A stretch of 64,000 bases of DNA from Desulfobacula sp964636495 (GCA_964636495.1 CAZWSL010000005.1:77997-141996); one strand, 5' to 3'; positions 1-8,925 are shown, counted from the first letter of the stretch. Numbers and translations are program-made. Notes: generated by a model not told the origin, from the letters alone.

Positions 1-1218
1 GTTAATGGAGAAAATGAATATACCAAGGTCAGCTATCCTGTAAAATATGGCATTTTTTCAAGGTGTGAAACCAGTGATTATGTTTTTGAATTTAACCAGA
101 ACCATGAAATCAGACATGCAAAAGCCAGAAACGGTTCCTGGAGGAACCCCGTGGAGTGGCTCAAACGTACAGCCGGCAATGAGTGGATATATTATTCCAC
201 AGGAGGGTATGCCGGCGTTTTTGAGGCAATTGGCGAATATTATCTGCCCAATCTGATGTATACCACAAATTCTCTTCTGGGCGGGAAACCTTTTGAAGAG
301 AAAGCGATCAAAAATATCGTTAAAAACTGGCATGACATTTTAATGCACCATTTTCCCGCATATCTGCCTGAGCCATTTATGAAATGGTTTAACACAATAG
401 AAAAGCAGACACCGGAAAAATTGAAGCAGAAGGCTGACCACCTGTTTGATATAACCGGCTCCAGGGTGAGTGTTATACCTCCCGATGCAAGGCATGTTGA
501 TTATAATATCATTCCTGTAAGTATTTCTGACGGATGCCTTTATAAATGCCGGTTCTGCAAAATAAAAAACCATAAAACGTTCACGAAAAGAACTCAGCAG
601 GATATTAACAGACAGATCAGGCAGCTGAGACAGATTTTCAATAGGGATATTATCAATTATAACGCACTGTTCCTGGGTGAGCATGATGCCTTGAATGCAG
701 GAAAGAAAATTATACTTGAAACTGTGAAAAATGCTGGTAGTGCTTTTGATTTCAAGTCTTCATACATGAAAAACAATTATATTTTCATGTTTGGCAGTGC
801 TGATTCATTTTTAAATGCAGAAGAATCCACTTTTACAGATCTCAACACTTCCGGGTTTAAGACTTTTATCAATATCGGACTGGAGTCCTATGATCAAACC
901 ACCCTGGATCTTATTGGCAAACCCGTCACAAAAAATAAAGTGGGATCAGCATTTAAAAAATTTCAGGAGATAAACCATACCTATGAAAACATTGAAATAA
1001 CCTGTAATTTTATCATGGATGAGAGCCTTCCGGATTCTCATCATAAAGCATTAATGGAGCTTATAAGGGAGAGCGCCGACAGAATACAACCCAAGGGAAA
1101 TATCTATTTATCACCCCTGAAATTTGGAGCTCCTTCAAGAGAAATGCTGTATGATTTCTACAAAATTAAAGCTCTCAGCCGCTTTCCGACTTTCCTCTAT
1201 ATCATCCAGCGGCTTTAA
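1..1218 (+). CDS. Radical SAM protein (5' end outside window)
   Basis: The reading frame is open from base 1 to the TAA at 1216-1218, so the true start lies upstream and at least 405 residues are present. A CX3CX2C cluster motif (SDGCLYKCRFCKIK, about bases 526-567) is the signature of radical SAM enzymes, which bind a [4Fe-4S] cluster and cleave S-adenosylmethionine. A later stretch (FINIGLESYDQTTLDLIGKP) fits the part of the barrel seen in Elp3/HemN-like members. The substrate cannot be told. It precedes a PHP phosphatase gene on the same strand with a 182-base gap. Assignment to the superfamily is secure; nothing supports a specific function. Confidence 0.85.
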   Translation, partial: VNGENEYTKVSYPVKYGIFSRCETSDYVFEFNQNHEIRHAKARNGSWRNPVEWLKRTAGNEWIYYSTGGYAGVFEAIGEYYLPNLMYTTNSLLGGKPFEEKAIKNIVKNWHDILMHHFPAYLPEPFMKWFNTIEKQTPEKLKQKADHLFDITGSRVSVIPPDARHVDYNIIPVSISDGCLYKCRFCKIKNHKTFTKRTQQDINRQIRQLRQIFNRDIINYNALFLGEHDALNAGKKIILETVKNAGSAFDFKSSYMKNNYIFMFGSADSFLNAEESTFTDLNTSGFKTFINIGLESYDQTTLDLIGKPVTKNKVGSAFKKFQEINHTYENIEITCNFIMDESLPDSHHKALMELIRESADRIQPKGNIYLSPLKFGAPSREMLYDFYKIKALSRFPTFLYIIQRL

Positions 1219-1400
1219 TCCGTTCCACTGATATATATTTATTGAATATTTAAGAGTGCAGCATTTATCAATCAAGCAGACTTAAAACTGGCAGCATCAG
1301 CTCTGGAGATAACGGGTTATTTAAAATTCCTTATGACAACTGTCCATACTTTAACTGAAACACTTGATTTTATCATGCTGGTAGTGATAATTTCCACTTT

Positions 1401-2252
1401 ATGGATAAAAAAGAACTCATATCACTTCATGGCGGCCACAGCAGCAAATACTGTAATCATGCAGAGGATACACTTGAAGATATTATTCAAAAATATATTG
1501 ACCTTGGATATAAAAAGGTGGGTATTTCAGAGCATATACCCCCTTTAAATGATAAATTTTTATATCCTGATGAAAAACAAGCTAACCTGTCTGTCCTTGA
1601 CATCAATAAAAGATTTGAAAATTATTTTACTGATATTAAAAAATTAAAACTGGAATACCGTGACAGAATCAACATTTTTGCAGGTTTGGAGACAGAGACA
1701 TATACCGGATATGCTGATCATGTAAAAAACCTGATATTGAAATTTCAGCCCGATTATATTGTGGGTTCTGTCCACCATATAAACGATGTCTGTTTTGACT
1801 ATTCAAAAGAGGAGTATGATTCACTTGCCTTGGCAATGGGCTCCTGTGACCGCATGTATGAAAAATATTTCGACATCCAGTATGAAATGATAATGACGAT
1901 TAAACCATTTATTGTTGGACACTTCGACCTGATCAGAATTTATGATGAAGATTACAGGAACCGGGTTGAAAAACCTGCAGTAAAGCAAAAAATCTTAAGA
2001 AATCTTGAACTGATAAAATCTATGAATCTTGTCATGGATTTTAATCTGCGCCCCCTTGCAAGGGGTGAAAAAGAACCTTATATTACAGCATCAATTCTTA
2101 AAAAAGCGAGAGAAATGAAAATACGGGTGGTGCCGGGTGATGACTCCCACAGTGTTAAGCATGCAGGTTTCCATGTTGATAAAGCCATAACAATCCTGGA
2201 AACATATGGATTTGATACTCTTCAATGGCCTGATCCGGTATTGTTAACCTGA
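1401..2252 (+). CDS. Histidinol-phosphatase, PHP family
   Basis: 283 residues. The PHP metal-binding motifs are all visible: HGGHSSKYC near the N-terminus, a conserved Glu in GLETE, GSVHH, GHFDLIR and the terminal GDDSH. Members of this branch (HisK/HisJ type) dephosphorylate L-histidinol phosphate, the eighth step of histidine synthesis, with a trinuclear metal site; related PHP proteins act on other phosphoesters. The ATG at 1401 has no clear ribosome binding site. No other his gene is nearby, so the pathway role rests on family resemblance alone. Confidence 0.8.
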   Translation: MDKKELISLHGGHSSKYCNHAEDTLEDIIQKYIDLGYKKVGISEHIPPLNDKFLYPDEKQANLSVLDINKRFENYFTDIKKLKLEYRDRINIFAGLETETYTGYADHVKNLILKFQPDYIVGSVHHINDVCFDYSKEEYDSLALAMGSCDRMYEKYFDIQYEMIMTIKPFIVGHFDLIRIYDEDYRNRVEKPAVKQKILRNLELIKSMNLVMDFNLRPLARGEKEPYITASILKKAREMKIRVVPGDDSHSVKHAGFHVDKAITILETYGFDTLQWPDPVLLT

Positions 2253-2314
2253 TGCTGTAAAAAATTTCATCCCCGCACAGAACAGATAAACCAGAAAAGA
2301 TATAAGGAGTAACA

Positions 2315-2881
2315 ATGAAAATTATCGCACTGCAAGGCAGCCCCAGAAAAAAAGGCAACACAGCCAGAGTGCTTGAATGGATGGAAGAAGAGATAAAGGC
2401 AACAGGGCATGAAATAGAGATTATCTATTTAAACTCAAAAAAGATAAATGGATGTCTTGGATGTACCAGGTGCAAGGACAAACCAGATAGTATCGGTTGT
2501 ATTCAAAAAGATGACGGGATTGAAATTCTGGAAAAAATCACAGGAGCTGAGCTTGTAATTTTTGCATCACCACTCTATTTCTGGGGGGTTACAGCACAGT
2601 TGAAAGCTGTTATTGACAGGACATACAGCCTTTATGTAAATTATCGTCAGCCAGACCATAAATCCCTTGTGGAGGGACAGCGCCAGGCTTTGGTGTCAAC
2701 AGGTGCTGATCCGTATGAAAACAATGCCGAGCCGGTGATTACTGCTTTTAAACGTCTGCAGGGTCCCCACAAGGCGGTGAATGCAGGAGAGCTGTTTATC
2801 GGATCCTGTACAACCCCGGAAAATATGGATGATACAGTGAGAGCCGCTGCAATTGAATTTGCCGGAAAAATAACAGCCTGA
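2315..2881 (+). CDS. Flavodoxin-like NAD(P)H-dependent FMN reductase / iron-sulfur flavoprotein
   Basis: 188 residues. The N-terminus has the FMN phosphate loop of the NADPH-dependent FMN reductase fold (ALQGSPRKKGNT). A CLGCTRCKD segment at residues 49-56 is typical of the iron-sulfur-flavoprotein-like branch, although only three or four cysteines are present. The SPLYFWGVTAQLKAVIDR segment is the second FMN-contacting loop. A good ribosome binding site (AAGGAG, 7 bases upstream) fixes the ATG. It likely shuttles electrons or reduces small aromatic or quinone substrates in the cytoplasm. Its neighbours do not suggest a specific partner. Confidence 0.85.
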   Translation: MKIIALQGSPRKKGNTARVLEWMEEEIKATGHEIEIIYLNSKKINGCLGCTRCKDKPDSIGCIQKDDGIEILEKITGAELVIFASPLYFWGVTAQLKAVIDRTYSLYVNYRQPDHKSLVEGQRQALVSTGADPYENNAEPVITAFKRLQGPHKAVNAGELFIGSCTTPENMDDTVRAAAIEFAGKITA

Positions 2882-2903
2882 AAAAACATTTGATTATTCA
2901 CCC

Positions 2904-3683
2904 ATGACAAAAAATATCTCCATCGTGCTGGTTGAGCCCCAGGGTCCTATAAACATCGGGTCTGTCTGCAGGGTAATGATGAATTTCGGTTTTACAGGAT
3001 TAAGGATGGTAAACCCTACAAAACATTACAGATCCCTTCTGGCAAAAAAAATGGCGTTAAGTGCCTTTCCAGTTCTCGAACAGGCAGCTGTTTTTAAAGA
3101 TCTTAAATCTGCACTGTCAGATATCCAGATTGCTTTTGGTACCACGCGCAGATTTGGTAAATACAGGAAAAATTTTTTTACCCCTTCAGGTGCTGCAAAA
3201 AAAATACACCACTCATATCAGGAAATCAACTGTGCCCTGGTACTGGGTCCGGAAGATACAGGACTTGAAACAAAAGACCTTGATCTCTGCCAGCATTTTA
3301 TTACCATCCCGACCCATGAAAATTATCCTTCAATGAATTTAAGCCATGCTCTTTCCGTTCTTTTGTATGAAATTTCACTGAAATCCGATGCAGGCGGCAG
3401 ATATTATGACCCAGAGCCAAAAAATCTTGCCAGAGGCAGTGAAATTGAAAATATGTTTACCCACATGAAAGAAACTCTTATCAATATTGATTTCCTTGAC
3501 AGGCAGAATCCAGATCACCTGTTGAGAACTTTCAGGAGAATCTTTGGTGAAGCAGGGCTTACTTCAAGGGATGTGAGGATTATGAGGGGGCTTATGAGCA
3601 GAATTGACTGGACAGAATCTCAAAGAAGAAAAAAGATTCACTCAGTTAAACCGCTTGGAAATAAAAAACATGCGTTAAAATAA
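2904..3683 (+). CDS. trmJ: tRNA (cytidine/uridine-2'-O-)-methyltransferase TrmJ, SpoU/TrmH family
   Basis: 259 residues, the normal size for TrmJ. The SPOUT-fold motifs are in place: VEPQGPINIGSVCRVMMNF at the N-terminus, ALVLGPEDTGL in the middle and PSMNLSHALSVLLYEI for the knotted SAM site. The family 2'-O-methylates position 32 of several tRNAs. The start lies 22 bases after the preceding reductase gene, suggesting co-transcription, and no strong ribosome binding site is seen. A perfect hairpin follows the stop codon. The C-terminal helical part (LLRTFRRIFGEAGLTSRDVRIMRG...) is typical of TrmJ rather than TrmH. Confidence 0.88.
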   Translation: MTKNISIVLVEPQGPINIGSVCRVMMNFGFTGLRMVNPTKHYRSLLAKKMALSAFPVLEQAAVFKDLKSALSDIQIAFGTTRRFGKYRKNFFTPSGAAKKIHHSYQEINCALVLGPEDTGLETKDLDLCQHFITIPTHENYPSMNLSHALSVLLYEISLKSDAGGRYYDPEPKNLARGSEIENMFTHMKETLINIDFLDRQNPDHLLRTFRRIFGEAGLTSRDVRIMRGLMSRIDWTESQRRKKIHSVKPLGNKKHALK

Positions 3684-3687
3684 AAAA

Positions 3688-3722
3688 AATCACGGCATAT
3701 GGAAAATTCATATGCCGTGATT
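3688..3722. terminator. Bidirectional intrinsic terminator between trmJ and the thiolase gene
   Basis: A perfect 14-bp inverted repeat (aatcacggcatatg / catatgccgtgatt) with a 7-base loop lies between two converging genes. An A-run precedes it and a T/A-rich stretch follows, so it can serve both strands. Confidence 0.85.
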
Positions 3723-3779
3723 ATTAATCTGTATAATTTAAACAGACAGGTGACTTTCCCTTATAAAAGTCTGCAACAG

Positions 3780-4955
3780 CTATTTATTTTCTACAATAAG
3801 AGCCAGTCCCTGGCCGCCGCCGATACAGAGGGTGGCAAGGCCATATTTTAAATTTCTTGCTTTCAGCTCATAGAGAAGCTTGGTTACAATAACACCGCCT
3901 GAGGCTGAAACAGGATGTCCAAGTGCAATGGCTCCACCATTGACATTAACCTTGTCCATATCCATATCCAATTCACGTATGCAGGCGATTGCCTGGGATG
4001 CAAATGCTTCATTCAGCTCCACAAGATCAATATCTCCCATGGTAAGGCCTGCTTTTTCAAGGGCCATCTTTGTTGCCGGAATAGGTCCGATGCCCATGTA
4101 TGCAGGATCAACCCCTGCTGATGCATAGGAGACTATGGAAGCCATGGGTGTGATTCCAAGTTCATCAGATTTCTCCTTTGACATGACAACCAGAGCTGAT
4201 GCGCCATCATTCATTCCAGATGAAGTTCCGGCAGTTACACTCCCGCCCTTTCTGAAAGGAGGTTTTAATTTGGCAAGGCTCTCTTTTGTCGTGCCAAATC
4301 TGGGGTGTTCATCTGTATCAAATATTTTGGGATCACCTTTTCTCTGGGGAATCTCAACGGGAACAATCTGTTCCTTGAACTTCCCCTCTTTAATTGCAGT
4401 TTCAGTCAACTGCTGACTTCTAAGACCGAATGCATCCTGGTCATCCCTGGAAACATTATATTTTTCAGCGACATTTTCAGCGGTTTCTCCCATTGTATTA
4501 CCACTTAAAGGATCAAACAGGATCAATTGATCCTGGAGCTGCCCATGGCCGAGACGATAACCCCATCTAGCCTTTTTAAGCATGAAAGTAGCATTGCTCA
4601 TACTCTCCATACCACCTGCCACAATAATATCGGCATCACCCGATTTGATCACCTGTGCTGCAAGCGTTATCGCCTTTATACTTCCTGCACACGCCTTGCT
4701 GATGGTGAACTGTGGTTTTTCCTGAGATATACCGGCTTTTACCGCCACAACCCTGGCTGAATTTATGGGAAGATCTCCTGTCCGGTATCCTGAAGCATAA
4801 ATAACTTCATCAATCTGATCACCTGTCAAACCGGCCCGTTTGACAACTTCTTTGATGGGAACAGGACCAAAATCAATATCGCTCAATGCTGAAAGCGTTC
4901 CGCCGAATCTACCAATTGCTGTTCTGCAGGCTGCTGCTATAACAACTTCTCTCAT
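3780..4955 (-). CDS. Acetyl-CoA acetyltransferase (thiolase)
   Basis: 391 residues, the usual thiolase length. The nucleophilic cysteine is Cys89 in ISKACAGS. The C-terminal catalytic elements are also visible: NEAFASQ, the histidine of GGAIALGHPVSASGG and the second cysteine of LCIGGGQG. The protein condenses or cleaves (3-keto)acyl-CoA in fatty acid or acetoacetyl-CoA metabolism. A strong AGGAGG sequence lies 6 bases before the ATG. It appears to be a single-gene unit with its own promoter-like sequence upstream. Whether it is degradative or biosynthetic cannot be told. Confidence 0.92.
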   Translation of the reverse strand: MREVVIAAACRTAIGRFGGTLSALSDIDFGPVPIKEVVKRAGLTGDQIDEVIYASGYRTGDLPINSARVVAVKAGISQEKPQFTISKACAGSIKAITLAAQVIKSGDADIIVAGGMESMSNATFMLKKARWGYRLGHGQLQDQLILFDPLSGNTMGETAENVAEKYNVSRDDQDAFGLRSQQLTETAIKEGKFKEQIVPVEIPQRKGDPKIFDTDEHPRFGTTKESLAKLKPPFRKGGSVTAGTSSGMNDGASALVVMSKEKSDELGITPMASIVSYASAGVDPAYMGIGPIPATKMALEKAGLTMGDIDLVELNEAFASQAIACIRELDMDMDKVNVNGGAIALGHPVSASGGVIVTKLLYELKARNLKYGLATLCIGGGQGLALIVENK

Positions 4956-4998
4956 ATTTCCTCCTGAAAAAATAAGGCATTCGAAAATCAGTCATCAT

Positions 4999-5027
4999 AA
5001 AAAAAACAGGCTGTTATTCAAAAGCCT
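4999..5027 (-). terminator. Possible terminator downstream of the tyrA/DUF3795 operon
   Basis: On the minus strand a short stem (AGGCT/AGCCT, 10-base loop) is followed by eight T residues. The stem is only 5 bp. It could end transcripts from the aromatic operon, or act in the thiolase leader if the promoter at 5075-5098 is real. Confidence 0.35.
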
Positions 5028-5074
5028 AATTGTTTACTTACTACAAACCCTATATATAGCTTTAATATAGCTGT

Positions 5075-5098
5075 ATTATAAATACTTAAAAGTGTCAA
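5075..5098 (-). promoter_or_regulatory. Possible sigma-70 promoter elements for the thiolase gene
   Basis: On the minus strand a perfect TTGACA (5093-5098) and a perfect TATAAT (5075-5080) occur, but only 12 bases apart, so they cannot be a standard pair. Each may pair with a weaker partner (for example TTGACA-17-TACAGC). Confidence 0.3.
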
Positions 5099-5141
5099 CT
5101 AAAACCTTTACGCCTAAATTCTAAAACGTGATGGGTATAGA

Positions 5142-5597
5142 TTAATCCAGATCAAACTCTGTTCTACATTTATTGCACCTTGCAACACCCCTGAAAACTT
5201 TATTATTGCATTCAGGGCAATAGTATCTGGCTTCTTCATCCTTAACCCATTTTTCCGTGCCAAATTTTTTCCTGTACGGAATTGAACGTAAAATCACCTT
5301 TTTCCCCACAGTCATTGGGAAATTGTCTATATATTCACACGGAAATTCATCACACTCATGGCAGCCGGAATACCCTCTGCTGCTGCTACAGCCACGGATA
5401 TCACATTGACTGTAATGGAGAAACAGATCATCAGACATGCATCCTCTGCAATGTATATCTCTGCCTGTGATATTTTCACAGTTTGGAAGGGTTCCTTTAC
5501 CCTGGACATCTCCTCTGTAAACACCAGCCACCCTCTCCTTGAATTTTTCATTATCTGCCTTATGGGCAATATAAACTGCATCATCGTTTTGGGACAA
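5142..5597 (-). CDS. Cysteine-rich DUF3795-like protein, short N-terminus
   Basis: 151 residues beginning with TTG. The core (CRGCMSDD ... CDIRGCSSSRGYSGCHECDEFPCEYI) matches the cysteine pattern of DUF3795 proteins, and a second zinc-ribbon-like pair of CxxC knuckles (CPECNN, CNKCRTEF) sits at the C-terminus. It may bind zinc or an Fe-S cluster; its function is unknown. DUF3795 proteins usually begin with an extra CGxxCxxC segment that is absent here, because an in-frame stop lies six codons upstream of the TTG. The gene starts 5 bases after the tyrA stop, so it is probably co-translated with tyrA. The N-terminus may have been lost. Confidence 0.6.
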   Translation of the reverse strand: MSQNDDAVYIAHKADNEKFKERVAGVYRGDVQGKGTLPNCENITGRDIHCRGCMSDDLFLHYSQCDIRGCSSSRGYSGCHECDEFPCEYIDNFPMTVGKKVILRSIPYRKKFGTEKWVKDEEARYYCPECNNKVFRGVARCNKCRTEFDLD

Positions 5598-5602
5598 GGC
5601 AA

Positions 5603-6751
5603 TTAAAATCTTTCAATCAACCTGTCAATTAAAAAGGTGCTTTCCCGAAGAGCCTGCTCACTAAAGGGCCCGAACCATTCAGATATCTTATCGAATTGTT
5701 CAATAAACAGCTCTTTATCATTGTTTTCAAGCATTTCAAGATGATTTTTTAAAGATTCAGTGTACTCTTTTAAAAGGTTTCGTCTCTCCTGAGTTGCAAA
5801 GATAATCTGAGAATATAAAGAGGCGTCCTGGGCAAAAAGCCTTCCGACCATACCAAGCTCAAGACGGTATATCGGGCTTGAAAATTCAAGGGTTTTTCTA
5901 AGTCTGATATCTCTTTTATATAAAAACTGTCCAAAACAGAAGGTTGCAAAATGCCGCAGAGCCTGCACAATTTCCATTATCTCATCATGTTCCCGGGCAG
6001 ATGAACCTACAATAACGGCACCCCAGACAGAAAGCTGATCAATTACCCATTGACACGCTTTTTTATCCCTGCCTGGAGTGGTCACAATGATCTGCTTGTC
6101 CAGGGAAGCTATATCAGGACCAAACAGAGGATGCAGTCCAACCACAGCTCCTTTGTGGCACTCAAGCATTTTTTTAACCGGTTTTTCCTTTATGCTGGTC
6201 AGATCGGCAAGTACGGCACCTGATGGAAGATATGGCTTCAATTTCTCTATAACAACGGAAGTTTTTTCTATTGGTACCGATATAAGGGCAAGATCAATAT
6301 CTTTACAGAGATTTTCTACTCTGTTCCAGTCAGACTCACCAAGTATTCTCACTTCGTATCCCGACTTTCCAAAAAGAGATGCAAAAAAACTTCCCATTTC
6401 GCCATAGCCACCGGCAATCAACACTTTACCTCCAGGCAGAATTGAACTGATCTCCATCTGATCTGTCTGTTTCACACGGGACTGGCGCAGGATTATCCTG
6501 TAGAGATCCTCCATAAAATCAGGATCAAGATGGGCTCTTTCCGCCTGGATGCGAAGTCTTGAGATCAGGTCTTCCTCCCTTGCGGGATGATATACAGGCA
6601 TGTTGTGTCTTTTTTTCAGCTCAACCACCTTTATGACCTGATCATGCCTCTGGGCCAGAAGAGATAGAATCTGTGAATCTATCTGATCAATCCTATCTCT
6701 TAAAGGAGAGATCTTCTCCTGAAAAAGTTTATTATTATCTTGTTTTTTCAT
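5603..6751 (-). CDS. tyrA: Chorismate mutase / prephenate dehydrogenase (T-protein type)
   Basis: 382 residues. Residues 12-90 form an AroQ chorismate mutase helix bundle (SPLRDRIDQIDSQILSLLAQ). After that comes a Rossmann domain (VLIAGGYGEMG) and the dehydrogenase core with GLHPLFGPD and VQALRHFATFCFG, close to the enterobacterial T-protein layout. It converts chorismate to prephenate and then to 4-hydroxyphenylpyruvate for tyrosine. A GTG at 6778 gives nine more residues but sits too close to its AAGGGA; the ATG at 6751 is preferred. It follows the DAHP synthase/prephenate dehydratase gene. Its mutase domain is the only one visible, so it probably also supplies prephenate to the phenylalanine branch. 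Confidence 0.92.
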   Translation of the reverse strand: MKKQDNNKLFQEKISPLRDRIDQIDSQILSLLAQRHDQVIKVVELKKRHNMPVYHPAREEDLISRLRIQAERAHLDPDFMEDLYRIILRQSRVKQTDQMEISSILPGGKVLIAGGYGEMGSFFASLFGKSGYEVRILGESDWNRVENLCKDIDLALISVPIEKTSVVIEKLKPYLPSGAVLADLTSIKEKPVKKMLECHKGAVVGLHPLFGPDIASLDKQIIVTTPGRDKKACQWVIDQLSVWGAVIVGSSAREHDEIMEIVQALRHFATFCFGQFLYKRDIRLRKTLEFSSPIYRLELGMVGRLFAQDASLYSQIIFATQERRNLLKEYTESLKNHLEMLENNDKELFIEQFDKISEWFGPFSEQALRESTFLIDRLIERF

Positions 6752-6914
6752 AATTTTCAGCAGGCTGCTGTAAAACACTTCCCTTATGGCTTTGTTCCGG
6801 CTTTTTTTAATAAAAACTATCTATTCTGCAGCTGCCTGTCAACCTTTATAAGATGTTATTTCTTTATATGAAACGCTCTCCAAAACATACATCATAACAA
6901 ATTGTGAAAACCGT

Positions 6915-8783
6915 TTAATATCTCCCTATTATCCTTAAAGTAGCGGATTTGTCTTTTAATTTCTCCATCACCGCTACCATGCTCTCATTTTCCAGATCTG
7001 CTTCGATATCAGCATAAAACATATATTCCCATGGTTTGCCAGGCATGGGTCTGGATTCCAGTTTAACAAGATTAATCTTATGTTCCGAGAAAATCTTCAT
7101 CACCTCAAACAGGGAGCCCGGTTTATTATCTGTAGAAAACACAAGAGAGGTTTTATCTGCTTTTTCAATATCTTTAAACTCCTTGGCAATCACAGCAAAT
7201 CTTGTATAATTCCTCGGATTGTCCTCAATTGATTCCTCAAGAATTTTCATGTTAAAAATTTCAGCTGCCATTGTTGACCCGATTGCAGCTGAACTCATAT
7301 CATTGGATTCTTTAACCTGCCGGACAGCACTGGATGTTGCAGTTACCGGAACAAGATTCATATGGGGATATTGTTCAAGATAATTACGGCACTGGGAAAA
7401 TGCAGGCGGTGGAGCAAAAATCTGTTTTATATCATCTTTAGAGACATTCTTATGAACGATCAGAGCATGTTTGACTCTTATGGTAATCTCACCTATGATT
7501 TTAAGATCATACTCCTGAAGAAGATCAAAATTTTCATGTATGGAGCCTGAAAGTGAATTTTCAAGGGGAATAACACCATATTGAGTTGTACCGGACTGCA
7601 CTGCAATAAAAATATCCTTAAAAGATTTTGCAGGAACAGGTTTTATCTCATCTCCGAAAAATCCAAGGCTTGCCTTGTGGCTGTATGCTCCATACTCACC
7701 AATAAATGCAGCAGTTTTTGAAGAGTCTGCATCTAAATTATTTATTACCTCAGATTTTTTCAAATAATCAAAATCAAGCTGCTTTCCAACAACAGGAGCA
7801 ATTACATAAATATCTCTTGCCAGCTGGCCGAACTGATCAGGATACAGACTCTGGGGGCCATCTGAAAGCGCATTGTCAGGATCATTGTGCACCTCGACCA
7901 TTAATGCATCTGCACCGGCTGCAACAGCTGCCCTTGCCATGGGACTCACCTTTTCCCTGATACCTGTGGCATGGCTTGGATCGATTACAATGGGAAGATG
8001 GGTCAATTTTTTCAATACCGGGATGGCGGAAAGGTCAAGGGTATTTCTTGTATAGGGTTCAAAGGTTCTTATCCCCCTTTCACACAATATTACATTACTA
8101 TTGCCACCTGCCATTATATATTCAGCAGACATAAGCCACTCCTGGATTGTTGAAGCAAGACCTCTTTTCAGTACAACAGGTTTTCCCATTTTTCCAACAC
8201 ATTTGAGAAGCTCAAAATTCTGCATGTTCCGGGCCCCTATCTGAACCATATCAACATACTTCATCATAAGATCAGCCTGTGCAGGTGATGTAATTTCCGT
8301 AACAACTCCAAGTCCTGTCTCTTTTTTGACATCTGCAAGAATTTTAAGCCCTTCTTCCTCCAGTCCCTGGAATGAATAAGGTGAAGATCTTGGTTTATAC
8401 GCGCCTCCCCGGAAAAGGACCGCTCCATATCTTTTAACTTCTTTTGCAATGGTCATTGCCTGTTCACGGCTTTCAACAGCACACGGTCCTGCAATCATGA
8501 CGACCCTGTCTCCTCCCACAACGACATTGCCTATTGCAACCTTTGTGTCCTCAGATTTGAAGTCACGGCTTACGAGTTTATAGGATGTTTTAATCGGCAC
8601 TGCATCCTTAACACCTTCAACCTGCTTTAATTCATCCGCACTCCTGCTGCACTTGCCAAGAATGCCTATGACACATCTGCCTCCATCAATAATCTCCCTT
8701 GCAATGCAGCCGTCTTCAGCAAGCATGCTTTTAATTCTCTCTCTCCCTTCCTGGGTAATCTCTTTATCAAGTTCGAGTTTCAT
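6915..8783 (-). CDS. aroF-pheA: DAHP synthase - prephenate dehydratase fusion with ACT domain
   Basis: 622 residues from the ATG at 8783, which has GGGAGA 8 bases upstream. Residues 1-70 look like the ferredoxin-like regulatory domain of type I-beta DAHP synthases. Residues 75-335 are the synthase barrel (MIAGPCAVES, KPRSSPYSF, LKRG, VIDPSHATG). Residues 355-545 are prephenate dehydratase (FIGEYGAYSHKA, GVIPLENSLSGSI, NYTRFAVI). Residues 550-622 are the ACT domain (KPGSLFEVMKIFSEHKINL, LESRPMP), expected to bind phenylalanine. The first enzyme of the shikimate pathway is thus fused to the last specific step to phenylpyruvate. The open frame extends to 8879, but that stretch lies inside two terminator hairpins and is not coding. 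Expression is probably attenuated by phenylalanine supply. Confidence 0.93.
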   Translation of the reverse strand: MKLELDKEITQEGRERIKSMLAEDGCIAREIIDGGRCVIGILGKCSRSADELKQVEGVKDAVPIKTSYKLVSRDFKSEDTKVAIGNVVVGGDRVVMIAGPCAVESREQAMTIAKEVKRYGAVLFRGGAYKPRSSPYSFQGLEEEGLKILADVKKETGLGVVTEITSPAQADLMMKYVDMVQIGARNMQNFELLKCVGKMGKPVVLKRGLASTIQEWLMSAEYIMAGGNSNVILCERGIRTFEPYTRNTLDLSAIPVLKKLTHLPIVIDPSHATGIREKVSPMARAAVAAGADALMVEVHNDPDNALSDGPQSLYPDQFGQLARDIYVIAPVVGKQLDFDYLKKSEVINNLDADSSKTAAFIGEYGAYSHKASLGFFGDEIKPVPAKSFKDIFIAVQSGTTQYGVIPLENSLSGSIHENFDLLQEYDLKIIGEITIRVKHALIVHKNVSKDDIKQIFAPPPAFSQCRNYLEQYPHMNLVPVTATSSAVRQVKESNDMSSAAIGSTMAAEIFNMKILEESIEDNPRNYTRFAVIAKEFKDIEKADKTSLVFSTDNKPGSLFEVMKIFSEHKINLVKLESRPMPGKPWEYMFYADIEADLENESMVAVMEKLKDKSATLRIIGRY

Positions 8784-8804
8784 CTGCTGTCTCCCGTTAA
8801 ATAT

Positions 8805-8842
8805 GAAAAATAAAAAAAGGCTCTGGGAAAATTCCCAGAGCC
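8805..8842 (-). terminator. Second leader terminator upstream of aroF-pheA
   Basis: On the minus strand GGCTCTGGGA-ATTT-TCCCAGAGCC is a perfect hairpin followed by TTTTTTTATTTTTC. It is a textbook intrinsic terminator lying 20 bases before the ribosome binding site of the fusion gene, so transcripts must read through it for the gene to be expressed. Confidence 0.88.
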
Positions 8843-8851
8843 TTAAACTGT

Positions 8852-8889
8852 AAAAACCCCGGGTGGTCTTCATGTCCACCCGGGGTTTT
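8852..8889 (-). terminator. First leader terminator (attenuator hairpin 3:4)
   Basis: Minus strand: CCCCGGGTGG, 9-base loop, CCACCCGGGG, then TTTTT. The 10-bp GC-rich stem is perfect. Its 5' arm (8876-8885) overlaps the sequence that can alternatively pair with 8916-8925, which is what an attenuator requires. Confidence 0.85.
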
Positions 8890-8925
8890 AATATTTATAG
8901 TGATGAAATACTAAACCGGATGAAC
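8874..8925 (-). promoter_or_regulatory. Anti-terminator pairing (2:3) of the Phe attenuator
   Basis: Read on the minus strand, GTTCATCCGG (8916-8925) can form ten consecutive pairs, two of them G-U, with CCGGGTGGAC (8874-8883). This pairing removes the 5' arm of the terminator at 8852-8889. It also competes with the earlier hairpin TGAACGTT/AACGTTCA (arms 8943-8950 and 8921-8928), so the leader has the mutually exclusive 1:2, 2:3 and 3:4 structures of amino acid attenuators. Confidence 0.7.

Noticed and set aside
8784..8879. N-terminal 32-residue extension of the DAHP synthase fusion
   Set aside because: The codons run through two terminator hairpins and the family's normal start is at 8783 with a ribosome binding site. 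The aromatic-rich translation is a by-product of the T-runs.
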